From Candidatus Obscuribacterales bacterium (lineage in GTDB: Bacteria > Cyanobacteriota > Vampirovibrionia > Obscuribacterales > Obscuribacteraceae): a stretch of 60,590 nt of DNA. The stretch lies in NCBI GenBank assembly GCA_019745505.1, contig JAIETE010000033.1, forward strand, positions 1 through 60,590, written 5' to 3'. Positions 26,597 through 34,336 of the stretch are shown one piece after another; position 1 is the stretch's first letter, and each line of letters begins with the position of its first letter. The position numbers and the translations under genes are program-made. The notes beneath the pieces are model-generated. The model was not told the DNA's origin. It saw nothing but the letters and a program-made list of their open reading frames with translations, and did no database searches.

Positions 26597-27379
26597 ATGC
26601 CAGAAGGAAAAGACGTCCCAGCCAAGATACTTATTGCCGAAGACAATAAGGTCAATACCAAGGTACTGCTGCTTTTGTTGGCACAGTACAAATTTGATTG
26701 CGACACAGTTGAAAATGGGCGTGAAGCCGTAGAGGCTGCGAAGAAAACCCATTACAACCTGATTCTTATGGACGTGCACATGCCCAAGATGGACGGGCTT
26801 GAGGCGACCCAAATTATCCGCCAACAAGAAAAAGCAACTGGTGGGCACGTGCCGATCATTGCTGTCACGGCGCTGTCTTCTGATGACGACAAGCAAAAGT
26901 GCCTAAACGCGGGTATGGACGATCACATTGCCAAGCCGATCGACCGTGACATTCTGTATGTGAAAGTAAATCACTGGCTCAACAAGAGCGTTGAAACCAA
27001 AGCGGACAACACTGATTTTGACCTGGCGCATTATGAAGGCATCTGGCTAGACCCTGAAGATTTGAAGCGCATTCTCGAGCACTTTGGAGACGAAAATTAC
27101 GACAACCTACTGCGAAATTACTTGAATAGCGCAGAAAACTACGTAGAGATGCTGGAAAAGCTATTGAGCGAACGCGATAAATTCCAATGTTTTCGTGTCA
27201 TACAAGAGCTAAATTCCGCCAGCGCAGATGTTGGCGCGCGAACGATATGCAAGTTTTGCAGAGAACTGAATGACATGCTCGCCGCTGCCGAATGGGGCGA
27301 ACTCGAAGAACACTACAAAGATTTGAAAGAGACTTTTGAGGAATTCTCGAAATTCTTGAAAGAGAAATTGGCAGACTAG
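26597..27379 (+). CDS. response regulator with degenerate HPt domain
   Basis: A 260-residue two-domain signalling protein. Residues 9-130 are a CheY-like receiver with acidic pair Glu15/Asp16, phosphoacceptor Asp59 in ILMDVHMPKMDG, Thr in VTALSS and Lys in IAKPID. A C-terminal four-helix segment (about 150-258) resembles an HPt domain, but the HxLKG site reads QELNSASADVGA, so the phosphorylatable His is Gln. The receiver could phosphorylate but the HPt could not relay. I start at the ATG giving MPEGKD; a TTG 22 codons upstream is open. No kinase is adjacent. Confidence 0.85.
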   Translation: MPEGKDVPAKILIAEDNKVNTKVLLLLLAQYKFDCDTVENGREAVEAAKKTHYNLILMDVHMPKMDGLEATQIIRQQEKATGGHVPIIAVTALSSDDDKQKCLNAGMDDHIAKPIDRDILYVKVNHWLNKSVETKADNTDFDLAHYEGIWLDPEDLKRILEHFGDENYDNLLRNYLNSAENYVEMLEKLLSERDKFQCFRVIQELNSASADVGARTICKFCRELNDMLAAAEWGELEEHYKDLKETFEEFSKFLKEKLAD

Positions 27380-27536
27380 CGCGCAGAGTGAAAGACTAAT
27401 GCCGTGCCGCTAAGTGTTTCGCCGGTCTATCTCTATCGAGCCAATTTGTTCCAACTCAGACGAATCTCAATTTCAGTTCTAAGCCAAGCTTCCTTGACAT
27501 TAGAACTACGATATTCTGATGTCGTGGAGGAAGGTT

Positions 27537-28553
27537 ATGAAATTCAAGAGTCGGGCGGCCTTAGCGATATTGTGGGTCTGCATTGCATATTCCAAGGTTC
27601 CGGCGTATGCGCTCGAGTCGGAAAGGGTTTCACCCAACACCATGGCGGCCGAGACAATTTCCCAGCTGAATGCAGGGCATCCCGATGAGAGTGCGCGAAT
27701 AATTCGCGTGATGTTGCTAAACCTGCAACTCGCTTTACCAATGGATCCGGCCTTTTCCAAAAATTCAGCCGAGCTTTACGCGAAGAGTCCACAGACGCTC
27801 AAAGAGTTTTTCTACAAAGCTCTCGAAAAGGAAAACGCGAACGCGGATACCAAAGAGATCATCGATTCGCTAATCAATAATACGGTTCCGAAAGACTATT
27901 CGAAACAACTCGAGAAATACTGCGCGCGCATGGACTCCGCCCTCAAACAGCTCGAAGCATTCAAATCAACAGCCGATGAAGAACAACTGAAGTACGGCGA
28001 TCCACTCACCTCGCTGCAAGACAGCAATGAAAGAAACAGCCAGGAATCAGGTGGCGTCACAATCGATGTCAACATAACTGCCGTAGAAAAGCTGGCAAAT
28101 ACTCTTCACGAGCTTGCAACAGAAGCGCATCAAATGCCGGTCGGTGATGCTCGCTCGGCTCTAGGACTATATGGATTGGCGCTAGTCGCAAACAGCCTGA
28201 AGCAGTATCAACTAGCGGAGACTTATGCGAATCAATCAATCGCTCATCTAAAGGCATTGAATGAAGAAATTGCGGGTTTGCCTGACGTTCAAATTGCACT
28301 CGCTTATGCTCTTCTCAAACAAGAAAAACTCAACGAATTCGCTGCAATGAAAGACGAAATTCTAAAACAGGCAGGTGAGCGAGAAAGATTATTGATTACG
28401 CTCGCTCGCTTTTGCGAGATAAAGCATGATGATAGCGAAGCATTGAGAATCTACAAAATTGCAATGGACAATCGCGTCAAACAAAACAATAGGCAAAAAC
28501 CTGAATGGCAAAATGACTACGATGCGTTATTAGAAAGAACGAAACAAAAATAG
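27537..28553 (+). CDS. exported helical (TPR-like) protein
   Basis: A 338-residue protein with a signal peptide (MKFKSRAALAILWV, cleavage near AYALE). GGAGGAAGG directly upstream selects this ATG over one six codons earlier. The mature protein is helical, with TPR-like pairs in the C-terminal half (ALGLYGLALVANSLKQYQLAETYA; FCEIKHDDSEALRIYKIAM). No catalytic motif. TTGACA at 27494-27499 may be part of its promoter, but no -10 box at proper spacing is clear. Confidence 0.75.
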   Translation: MKFKSRAALAILWVCIAYSKVPAYALESERVSPNTMAAETISQLNAGHPDESARIIRVMLLNLQLALPMDPAFSKNSAELYAKSPQTLKEFFYKALEKENANADTKEIIDSLINNTVPKDYSKQLEKYCARMDSALKQLEAFKSTADEEQLKYGDPLTSLQDSNERNSQESGGVTIDVNITAVEKLANTLHELATEAHQMPVGDARSALGLYGLALVANSLKQYQLAETYANQSIAHLKALNEEIAGLPDVQIALAYALLKQEKLNEFAAMKDEILKQAGERERLLITLARFCEIKHDDSEALRIYKIAMDNRVKQNNRQKPEWQNDYDALLERTKQK

Positions 28554-28556
28554 TTG

Positions 28557-28585
28557 TTGCGGCGTCAGGGGTGTTGTGGTATGTT
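28557..28585 (+). promoter_or_regulatory. promoter of the 38-residue ORF unit
   Basis: TTGCGG (28557-28562), 17 bases, then TATGTT (28580-28585) with an extended TG at 28577-28578. The predicted start falls at about 28592, the first base of a hairpin. Confidence 0.45.
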
Positions 28586-28591
28586 GGTTTT

Positions 28592-28611
28592 AGTCGGTCT
28601 TGGGGCCGACT
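28592..28611 (+). other. 5' hairpin of the small transcript
   Basis: Six-base perfect stem AGTCGG/CCGACT with an eight-base loop, located at the predicted 5' end of the transcript and 22 bases before the ATG of the small ORF. It could protect the RNA or regulate translation. Confidence 0.5.
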
Positions 28612-28632
28612 TTCCCATCTGGGAGTGTGGTT

Positions 28633-28749
28633 ATGAACAAATCAACAATTAATCTCACATCAATTAAACGTACCTGGCGCGCCGTATTTGGGCGCACAGC
28701 GTTTTGCGGCGGCACGACGGTGCGCGTGAAGGTCCCAGTTATGCGATGA
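28633..28749 (+). CDS. 38-residue basic protein
   Basis: An ATG frame beginning MNKSTINLTSIKRTW and ending VRVKVPVMR. GGAG lies eight bases upstream. The peptide is basic, with one Cys, and has no membrane segment. It sits in its own small unit: extended -10 promoter, 5' hairpin, ribosome site, ORF, then a strong terminator at 28776-28805, just before the tRNA array. No relative is recognised. It may instead be a small RNA with an incidental frame. Apart from these elements the 403-base gap from 28554 to 28956 shows nothing. Confidence 0.5.
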   Translation: MNKSTINLTSIKRTWRAVFGRTAFCGGTTVRVKVPVMR

Positions 28750-28775
28750 GACAAAATTGTTTCTAACTTCGCAGA

Positions 28776-28805
28776 GCCTGGGTAAAGAGCCCAGGCATTT
28801 TTGTC
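28776..28805 (+). terminator. rho-independent terminator before the tRNA array
   Basis: Seven-base perfect stem GCCTGGG/CCCAGGC (28776-28782, 28790-28796), loop of seven, followed by ATTTTTGTCTTT. Confidence 0.8.
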
Positions 28806-28956
28806 TTTAAGGCTCTTTCACGGCAAAAATAGCTCCACATTTTTTCGATCAGAACATCGACTGATTGATGCGGATTCGCGCGACGCGGTCGAATACTTTT
28901 CGAGATGATGTTGCACGCTCGGAAATCAATCGCACTCTGAAAATTGAAAACATCTT

Positions 28957-29029
28957 GGGGACTTAGCTCAACTGGAGGAGCAACTCGCCTGCAACGAGAA
29001 GGTCATCGGTTCGACTCCGATAGTCTCCA
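28957..29029 (+). tRNA. tRNA-Ala (anticodon TGC)
   Basis: Full cloverleaf: 7-bp acceptor with G3:U70, the alanine identity pair; D stem GCTC/GAGC; T stem ATCGG/CCGAT with TTCGACT loop. The anticodon loop is CCTGCAA, giving TGC with C at position 33 instead of the near-universal U. Pair 27-43 is an A-A mismatch. CCA is not encoded. Confidence 0.85.
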
Positions 29030-29032
29030 TTC

Positions 29033-29104
29033 GCCCGATTAGCTCAAAGGAAGAGCTACTCCCCTACAAGGAGATGGTTGGAGGTTCAAGTCCTTCATCG
29101 GGCA
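29033..29104 (+). tRNA. tRNA-Val (anticodon TAC)
   Basis: Acceptor GCCCGAT/ATCGGGC, D stem GCTC/GAGC, T stem GGAGG/CCTTC with TTCAAGT loop, discriminator A. The anticodon loop CCTACAA gives TAC and again has C33 and an A-A mismatch at 27-43. It begins three bases after tRNA-Ala. CCA not encoded. Confidence 0.85.
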
Positions 29105-29108
29105 TTAC

Positions 29109-29179
29109 TGCTGCATAGCTCAACAGTAGAGCGCTCGCCTGATAAGCGAGTGGTGTGGGTGCGATTCCTGCTGCGGCAA
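29109..29179 (+). tRNA. tRNA-Ile (anticodon GAT)
   Basis: Acceptor TGCTGCA/TGCGGCA (first pair U-A, one U-G), perfect anticodon stem CTCGC/GCGAG with loop CTGATAA (normal U33). The D loop lacks the G18-G19 pair and the T loop reads TGCGATT rather than TTCGANT, so tertiary contacts are weakened. CCA not encoded. Confidence 0.82.
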
Positions 29180-29182
29180 TTC

Positions 29183-29253
29183 GCCTGCCTGGTTCAATGG
29201 CAGAACCCCGTCGCGCCACGGCGGAGATATCGGTTCGAATCCGATGGTGGGCT
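29183..29253 (+). tRNA. tRNA-Gly (anticodon GCC)
   Basis: Acceptor GCCTGCC/GGTGGGC, discriminator U as expected for glycine, D stem GTTC/GAAC, T arm ATCGG-TTCGAAT-CCGAT. Anticodon loop GCGCCAC gives GCC with C33, the third such case in this array. CCA not encoded. Confidence 0.82.
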
Positions 29254-29263
29254 CTCATTTCTA

Positions 29264-29310
29264 CGGCGGCCGCCGAGAAACCCGGACCACAGCTGTGCTT
29301 GTCGGTCCGG
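29264..29310 (+). other. palindrome and hairpin inside the tRNA array
   Basis: The 61 bases between tRNA-Gly and tRNA-Arg hold a perfect 12-base palindrome CGGCGGCCGCCG (29264-29275) and a seven-base stem CCGGACC/GGTCCGG (29282-29288, 29304-29310) with a 15-base loop. It does not fold as a tRNA. It may be an RNA-processing signal or the remains of a tRNA. Confidence 0.55.
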
Positions 29311-29314
29311 CCTT

Positions 29315-29387
29315 GTCCCTGTAGCTCAAAGGATTGAGCATCTGGCTACGAACCAGAAGGGTCCAGGTTCAAATCCTGGCAGGGGCT
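29315..29387 (+). tRNA. tRNA-Arg (anticodon ACG)
   Basis: Canonical cloverleaf: acceptor GTCCCTG/CAGGGGC, D stem GCTC/GAGC, anticodon stem TCTGG/CCAGA with loop CTACGAA, T arm CCAGG-TTCAAAT-CCTGG. A34 would be edited to inosine by TadA. Discriminator is U, unusual for Arg. CCA not encoded. Confidence 0.9.
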
Positions 29388-29390
29388 TTT

Positions 29391-29462
29391 GGAGGCATGG
29401 CAGATCGGCTATGTATCTGACTTTTAATCAGAGCGAGGTAGGTTCGATTCCTACTGCCTCCA
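29391..29462 (+). tRNA. tRNA-Lys (anticodon TTT)
   Basis: Acceptor GGAGGCA/TGCCTCC, discriminator A, anticodon stem TCTGA/TCAGA with loop CTTTTAA, T arm GTAGG-TTCGATT-CCTAC. The D stem is only three pairs. CCA not encoded. Confidence 0.88.
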
Positions 29463-29469
29463 TTTTCCT

Positions 29470-29542
29470 GCCGTTATAGCTCAATTGGTAGAGCAATCGC
29501 CTTGTAAGCGATCGGTTGCGGGTTCAATTCCTGCTGACGGCT
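29470..29542 (+). tRNA. tRNA-Thr (anticodon TGT)
   Basis: Acceptor GCCGTTA/TGACGGC (one U-G), D stem GCTC/GAGC with GG in the loop, perfect anticodon stem ATCGC/GCGAT with loop CTTGTAA, normal T loop. Discriminator U is followed by an encoded CCA (29543-29545). Confidence 0.9.
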
Positions 29543-29546
29543 CCAT

Positions 29547-29619
29547 GCACACGTAGGCAAGATAGTAAGCCGGCGGATTGCAACCCCGCCATGCAGCCGT
29601 GCAAATCGGCTCGTGTGCT
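29547..29619 (+). tRNA. tRNA-Cys (anticodon GCA)
   Basis: Acceptor GCACACG/CGTGTGC, discriminator U as required for cysteine, loop TTGCAAC, T arm AGCCG-TGCAAAT-CGGCT with G in place of U55. A-C mismatch closes the anticodon loop. CCA is encoded (29620-29622). It begins one base after the CCA of tRNA-Thr. Confidence 0.88.
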
Positions 29620-29623
29620 CCAT

Positions 29624-29695
29624 GCGTCGATGAGGTAACGGCTAGCCGCGCAGTCTCCAAAACTGCTCGTCCTCGTTCGAATCGAGGTCGGCGCG
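29624..29695 (+). tRNA. tRNA-Trp (anticodon CCA)
   Basis: Acceptor GCGTCGA/TCGGCGC, discriminator G (tryptophan identity), perfect anticodon stem GCAGT/ACTGC with loop CTCCAAA, T loop TTCGAAT. CCA encoded (29696-29698). One base separates it from the CCA of tRNA-Cys. Confidence 0.9.
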
Positions 29696-29699
29696 CCAC

Positions 29700-29772
29700 G
29701 CCAATGTGGTGATTGTGGTCAACACGAGCCGCTGAAGACGGCAAAAAACTGGTTCGATTCCAGTCGTTGGCA
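29700..29772 (+). tRNA. tRNA-Phe (anticodon GAA)
   Basis: Acceptor GCCAATG/CGTTGGC, discriminator A, anticodon loop CTGAAGA, T arm ACTGG-TTCGATT-CCAGT; three-pair D stem. CCA not encoded. It is the last member of the array. Confidence 0.9.
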
Positions 29773-29817
29773 AATATGTATAGAATCAGGAGTCGGCTAT
29801 CCGCGAACTAATTCTGT

Positions 29818-30780
29818 TTACGGTATCGGCACTCCGGCATTCTCGATAACGCGCACATCTACATTAATTGAGAAGTCTTCTTTGGATGCAGCGCCGTTGG
29901 TCGTCACCTTTATAGGGACATGCCATTGAGGAAAGTGCATTTCCGGGATTATGCACGTGATACTGGATTCGGTGGCAGCAGTCACAACAGCCTTATGCCC
30001 ACCGAAAGTGACGACATTCTCTGCAGCCACGGGAGAAAAACCACTTCCAAAAATTGTCACCGGATGTTGCGGCGGCGACGATAGCATATCGATATTAGAT
30101 ATATGCGGAGCGGACGCCTTCACGGAAACCATAAATGGCGCACTCGGCACGGACTGGAATGAAACCACTAATTGTCGCTTTCCGGAGCCGGCATTGCCGG
30201 GCATCTTAAACTTGATCTCTTGTTTGCTGCTGCTAATCAGTTTTACATGCTTGCCTCCCACTGAGACGTTCAATCTCTCTGGGCGGGTGGAAAAGTTGGT
30301 GCCTCGCACCGTAACTGTGTCCGATACTCCTAAAAGGCTCGGCTCTACCGAAGTAATCACAGGTCTAGGAATATGCAATTGCCAGCGAATCCACGCACCC
30401 GTAGGTCCGAAACCTTGCACTGCTAGAGAAGTGTTTCCCGGTTGAAGCTTCCCGCTCAAATCGAGGGAAAAACTACTGCCGCCGTTGAAGTCCTTGAAGT
30501 CTGCAAGTGGTTTTCTATCGAGTAATACCTTCATATCGGTCGCCTTTGGTCGTCCATCAGCGCCGTTCATAAACGTGATCCTCAAAGGCAACTCTTCCTG
30601 ACCGGGCTTGAGGTGAATGTGGTCGTTCCACGTGTGCCATGCACCAGCTCTTGTTACAAGCGGCTTTGATTGCTGCAGAAGCGACATCTGATCCTCTGCG
30701 GCATATGAAGCGGACGCTGCACAAGTCAGAATCGCAATGAGAAAAGAACTTTTGGTTTTCCGGATTTGGCAGTTCATCAT
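29818..30780 (-). CDS. exported protein with two IPT/TIG domains
   Basis: A 320-residue secreted protein. The signal peptide (MMNCQIRKTKSSFLIAILTC) ends near ASYAAED. After an N-terminal beta domain with a WHTWNDHIHL motif come two immunoglobulin-like IPT/TIG domains: about residues 137-220 (RPVITSVEPSLLGVSDTV...GTNFS) and 223-310 (PHISNIDMLSS...IFGSGFSP). These folds usually mediate binding or surface display. The gene is monocistronic; the 45 bases to the tRNA array contain nothing evident. Confidence 0.82.
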   Translation of the reverse strand: MMNCQIRKTKSSFLIAILTCAASASYAAEDQMSLLQQSKPLVTRAGAWHTWNDHIHLKPGQEELPLRITFMNGADGRPKATDMKVLLDRKPLADFKDFNGGSSFSLDLSGKLQPGNTSLAVQGFGPTGAWIRWQLHIPRPVITSVEPSLLGVSDTVTVRGTNFSTRPERLNVSVGGKHVKLISSSKQEIKFKMPGNAGSGKRQLVVSFQSVPSAPFMVSVKASAPHISNIDMLSSPPQHPVTIFGSGFSPVAAENVVTFGGHKAVVTAATESSITCIIPEMHFPQWHVPIKVTTNGAASKEDFSINVDVRVIENAGVPIP

Positions 30781-30946
30781 TTTGAAGGCGCCCCTCTATC
30801 AAGACTTGCAACACGCTCGGTCAATTCCAGTATCTATTTTACGACTATTAAGCAAATGACCCAACATTGACCCGAATTCGTCCTGGGTTTGCCCCACCGC
30901 CGCCATAGAGTGTCAACACCAGGCACAGGCAAGCGAGGATCGAGAA

Positions 30947-31441
30947 ATGGGCGCAAAGTTGGAACTTTTCGAGGGTGGGCGCGGGCAACTGCAATTTGAG
31001 TCGAAACCGCTCGAATTCACATTAACCAAAGCAGACATAGAGAGCGTAAAACAGTTGCCGACTCAGCAACTTCGTGACCTTGGCTTTGCCGATGCCAACG
31101 ATTTGCTGGACAACCTTCATTTGAAGCAGACAGATTCTCAGCATTTTCTCGGAAAGATCAATCCGATAAAGCCAATTCTTCCTGGTGGAAAAGGAGGCGA
31201 CAAACACCCAGGTGGTGACACGCCCGGAAATCCCGGAGGAGACTGGCTACCTGATCCGGAGGACATCCTCGACCTTTCCGATGAAGCAAAGGAGGCTTTG
31301 AAAACAGCACTGGCGATTGCAATTGTTGTGGGCATTGTTGGAGTTTGCGTATCGAATCCCGCACTTCTGCCCGCCGCAGCTCGCGCAATAAGCGTATTAG
31401 GCCCGGCTCTTGCACCTCGCGCCATGCAATTCGCGAAATAA
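30947..31441 (+). CDS. small hypothetical protein with Gly/Pro linker and C-terminal hydrophobic helices
   Basis: A 164-residue protein with GAGG eight bases before its ATG. Residues 1-70 are a polar alpha/beta region, 74-98 a Gly/Pro-rich linker (PGGKGGDKHPGG, TPGNPGGDW), and 110-164 hydrophobic (ALKTALAIAIVVGIVGVCVS then a second Ala/Leu/Pro helix). No signal peptide. A tail-anchored or pore-forming role is possible, but nothing identifies it. Confidence 0.65.
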   Translation: MGAKLELFEGGRGQLQFESKPLEFTLTKADIESVKQLPTQQLRDLGFADANDLLDNLHLKQTDSQHFLGKINPIKPILPGGKGGDKHPGGDTPGNPGGDWLPDPEDILDLSDEAKEALKTALAIAIVVGIVGVCVSNPALLPAAARAISVLGPALAPRAMQFAK

Positions 31442-31559
31442 GCACGATGCCGATGCGGTTTTATGCCGCCAACGCACTTAAATAGAGATGATTCACCGCA
31501 CACTTGCACAGCTCACCTCTTTCAGGCAAACTATCATCATCGTTTCATCGAGGTTTGTT

Positions 31560-32444
31560 ATGAAGGCGAAAGCTGCGCGGGCGCTGTGCCTCTTGAACGC
31601 AGGGCTGCTTCTATCAGGAATTCCGGCAGTGGCGAACAAACCCACGCCAAAGTCGGAATCCTTCAAATCAATATTGAATGCGTCGAAAGAACTGAATGCG
31701 GATCAAAAGCTTCAGATCCAATTAGCCGAGAAGGATCTCCATGACTTTGAGCGACAGCATGGAGCGACTAACATCGACTACTCAGTTCAACTAGCAAATC
31801 TTGCAAATGTCTATCTGCGAAACAACCAAATGATTCAAGCAGAAAAAACACTTGAAAGATCTCTAGCAGCCGCAAGAAAACTGAGAAATCCCGATCTCGT
31901 GATTCCCGACATCATGAGTAATTGGGCCTTCGGCATGGCATTGAAGGATAAAGTTAAGGCAATAGAGGCGATGGATAGGGGAGTAGCATCGGCAAACAAT
32001 CTGCCATTTGGTTCGGGTAATCGACTAGGCTTTTTGTTCAACAGAATTCAACTTTACAAACAAATCGGGGAAAACATTGAGGCAGACAAGCAGATTGCCG
32101 ATGTAGACGATCAATTGCGGGCACTTGAACAAGCGAAAGGACTAGACGACAGCATCATTGCATCGGTGGCTTATATGCTCCGGCAGATGTCTGGTCTTTA
32201 TTGTTTGCCATCAAATCGCAACACTGGCGATTTCAAAAAAGCAGAAGCGTACCAAATCCGTGCCATCGCACAATACGACAAACTCTCTAAGGACAAGCGT
32301 TTATTGGCTCACGCTCAACTACAGGAGTGGTACCAAAGCTTCGGCATGAAGCAAAAGAGTGAAGAGCAAGGGAACATCATCAAATCTCTCAATGACGGCA
32401 AACCATACAAAAAACATGTATGTCACGGTTGCGGAATGGGTTAA
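31560..32444 (+). CDS. exported TPR protein ending in CxxC
   Basis: A 294-residue protein. The ATG giving MKAKAARALCLLNAGLLLSG has GAGG eight bases upstream and begins a signal peptide cleaved near AVANK; a longer frame begins at 31488. The mature part has TPR-like helices (SVQLANLANVYLRNNQMIQAE; LLAHAQLQEWYQSFGMKQKSEE). The last residues, HVCHGCGMG, contain a CxxC pair that could bind metal or form a disulfide. Function unknown. Confidence 0.75.
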   Translation: MKAKAARALCLLNAGLLLSGIPAVANKPTPKSESFKSILNASKELNADQKLQIQLAEKDLHDFERQHGATNIDYSVQLANLANVYLRNNQMIQAEKTLERSLAAARKLRNPDLVIPDIMSNWAFGMALKDKVKAIEAMDRGVASANNLPFGSGNRLGFLFNRIQLYKQIGENIEADKQIADVDDQLRALEQAKGLDDSIIASVAYMLRQMSGLYCLPSNRNTGDFKKAEAYQIRAIAQYDKLSKDKRLLAHAQLQEWYQSFGMKQKSEEQGNIIKSLNDGKPYKKHVCHGCGMG

Positions 32445-32558
32445 AAATCTAAGAATTTCAGGGAACTTTTGTCCGTTTTACCTATCTTTCCACACGAGTG
32501 AAGGCTGAAAGACTTTTAGAAGCTTCACGAGTACGGAAATACTAACGGTAAAAGTGCC

Positions 32559-32777
32559 ATGAGCGAATATCGATACCCCAGTCTTCTGTCCTGGGGCATG
32601 CTGCCTTACCTTCTTGTTACGGGACTCTGCGTCGGAGCAGTAGCCGGTGTCGTTAACTACAATCGGGCAGACTATGCCATACATCCATCAGCTGCGCTTG
32701 CCCGTGCGCTGGAAACAACAAGGCCGCATACTACCGCCCATCTGGCGAAGAAAGCGGGCATAAGCACCATCAATTAA
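32559..32777 (+). CDS. 72-residue single-span membrane protein
   Basis: A short protein with one hydrophobic helix (about residues 11-33, SWGMLPYLLVTGLCVGAVAG) followed by a polar Ala/His/Arg tail. No clear ribosome site is seen. It overlaps the last four bases of the convergent DUF6745 gene. Real gene status is plausible because of the ATG, the coherent helix and the lack of any competing frame. Confidence 0.5.
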   Translation: MSEYRYPSLLSWGMLPYLLVTGLCVGAVAGVVNYNRADYAIHPSAALARALETTRPHTTAHLAKKAGISTIN

Positions 32778-34231
32778 GTCTCTATCTCAGGGTGATACTC
32801 GCGCTGGTCCATGCCGAACGTCCATGCAACAGCTTCCTGGGCTGTCCTCATATGTGGTGGCACACGCAAAAAATAGCGACGAAATGTTCCATCGGATTCC
32901 ATCGTCGAATTAGTAACGCACACCATTGTTAGCGGCTCGTCGCCGGGGATGTCTTGCTGGTAGAGTTCACCATATTCATCCTTGTGAATCATTTCGGAAC
33001 CACTATCTTTCAGAAATCTGGACGGTCCGTACATGTCAATCATGATTCGTCTAATATTGACATTAGCCGCCTCTCTGATGTCCTCAACTGTAAGTGATTG
33101 AGGGTCTTCAATTAAGCGCCGAGGTACTCGACTGCCTTCCATCGCCCAAATCTTCCAATTGTCGGCAAACGTTACTGCGGCGCCACTTCTGTTATTCAAC
33201 CGCAACTGCCCATCCAGAAATATCTCGGCTGGATACATGCCGACCAAGCAGACGCCTTCGAAAAAGGAAAACCATGGCGCTAGCCTAAACATCTCGAGCC
33301 ACAGACGCAGCTCCTTTTGAACTGACTCCGAATATTTTCCGCGTGCGCTCAGACAATCCATCATGAAGCCCCCGCCCATAAGGAAATGCCCCACTTGCCA
33401 CAGCCCCCAGGTATCCTTATTGAAGGCATTATAGTGTGCACTCATGCGCTCAAAACCAAGCTCCCATAAATCGGCATCGCTTAGCGCGAAGTGTAAGTCG
33501 ATATCAAAAAAACTGCTTAAGCGCCGGCGAATAGGCTCGAATCTGAAATAAATGCTGTCTGAAAAGAACTCTCCTGCATCGCAGCCAAGAATCGATGAGG
33601 TTTCAGTTATGAGTTCCGCAGCAAACTCTTGCAGCACATGCTCAAGCAATTGATACGTTAATGACTTTCCAGCAACCAAAGCGCCATCTGTTTCAGCCAA
33701 TAGAACAAATTCGCGTTCGTGTGGCCCGGAGAATTCATCCTTCTCTTCCGGCGTGTAATCTTTAACGACTTCTTGAGCCAGAGTGCGAAATTGTTCTGCA
33801 GAGAAATCGGCGGAATCACCTCTGAGCTCTGAAAACAATTTCAAATAAATCGCTAATTTAGCCGGACTCTCACAAAGAACAATTTTGGGTGGTGTAGTGA
33901 TTTTGAATAAATCTCTGTACAGCGAATCGACCAGGGGTCTCAGCTGACTGGATAATCGCTCGATATCTGTTGCTTTGTTGGATCCGGTTAGTGCTGTGCT
34001 CACGGCTTCAATCCATTTGCCGATATAAGCTTCTAGCCCTTCGACTTCCTCTGGAGTAACTCCCGCCATTCCTACAGCGCCTGTCTTGGCTATAACACGC
34101 TCGACGTCTTGCTCGCTGATGTTGAATTCAGTCATCAGCAAGCTGAACTCACTTTGCCAGGGCACACCGGCAAAAGCGGCGCGCATAATTAAATCGATTA
34201 CGTTGTTTCTGCGAATACTGTCGGGATTCAT
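32774..34231 (-). CDS. DUF6745-containing protein
   Basis: A 485-residue soluble protein. The C-terminal 150 residues match the pattern I associate with DUF6745: WKIWAMEGSRVPRRLIEDP, VNIRRIMIDMYGPSRFLKDS, LYQQDIPGDEPLTMVCVTNS and YFLRVPPHMRTAQEAVAWTF. Function of that domain is not known to me. It lies 105 bases downstream of the large HExxH protein on the same strand and may be co-transcribed. An accessory or immunity role for that neighbour is only a possibility. No signal peptide. Confidence 0.75.
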   Translation of the reverse strand: MNPDSIRRNNVIDLIMRAAFAGVPWQSEFSLLMTEFNISEQDVERVIAKTGAVGMAGVTPEEVEGLEAYIGKWIEAVSTALTGSNKATDIERLSSQLRPLVDSLYRDLFKITTPPKIVLCESPAKLAIYLKLFSELRGDSADFSAEQFRTLAQEVVKDYTPEEKDEFSGPHEREFVLLAETDGALVAGKSLTYQLLEHVLQEFAAELITETSSILGCDAGEFFSDSIYFRFEPIRRRLSSFFDIDLHFALSDADLWELGFERMSAHYNAFNKDTWGLWQVGHFLMGGGFMMDCLSARGKYSESVQKELRLWLEMFRLAPWFSFFEGVCLVGMYPAEIFLDGQLRLNNRSGAAVTFADNWKIWAMEGSRVPRRLIEDPQSLTVEDIREAANVNIRRIMIDMYGPSRFLKDSGSEMIHKDEYGELYQQDIPGDEPLTMVCVTNSTMESDGTFRRYFLRVPPHMRTAQEAVAWTFGMDQREYHPEIET

Positions 34232-34336
34232 TCAATAAACCCAAAACCTGCTCAAAATATGGAGACGTCCAATTTTAGCAATATCGACAGAAGAAGATAC
34301 AACCCAAGACAAATCGAAGCGCTAAAAGAGTCCGCA

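Noticed and set aside
29254..29314. Possible eleventh tRNA
   Set aside because: No cloverleaf with acceptor, anticodon and T arms can be drawn; only a 12-base palindrome and a separate hairpin.
29064..29744. Several frames of 60-133 codons on both strands
   Set aside because: They lie over the tRNA array and arise from structured RNA genes.
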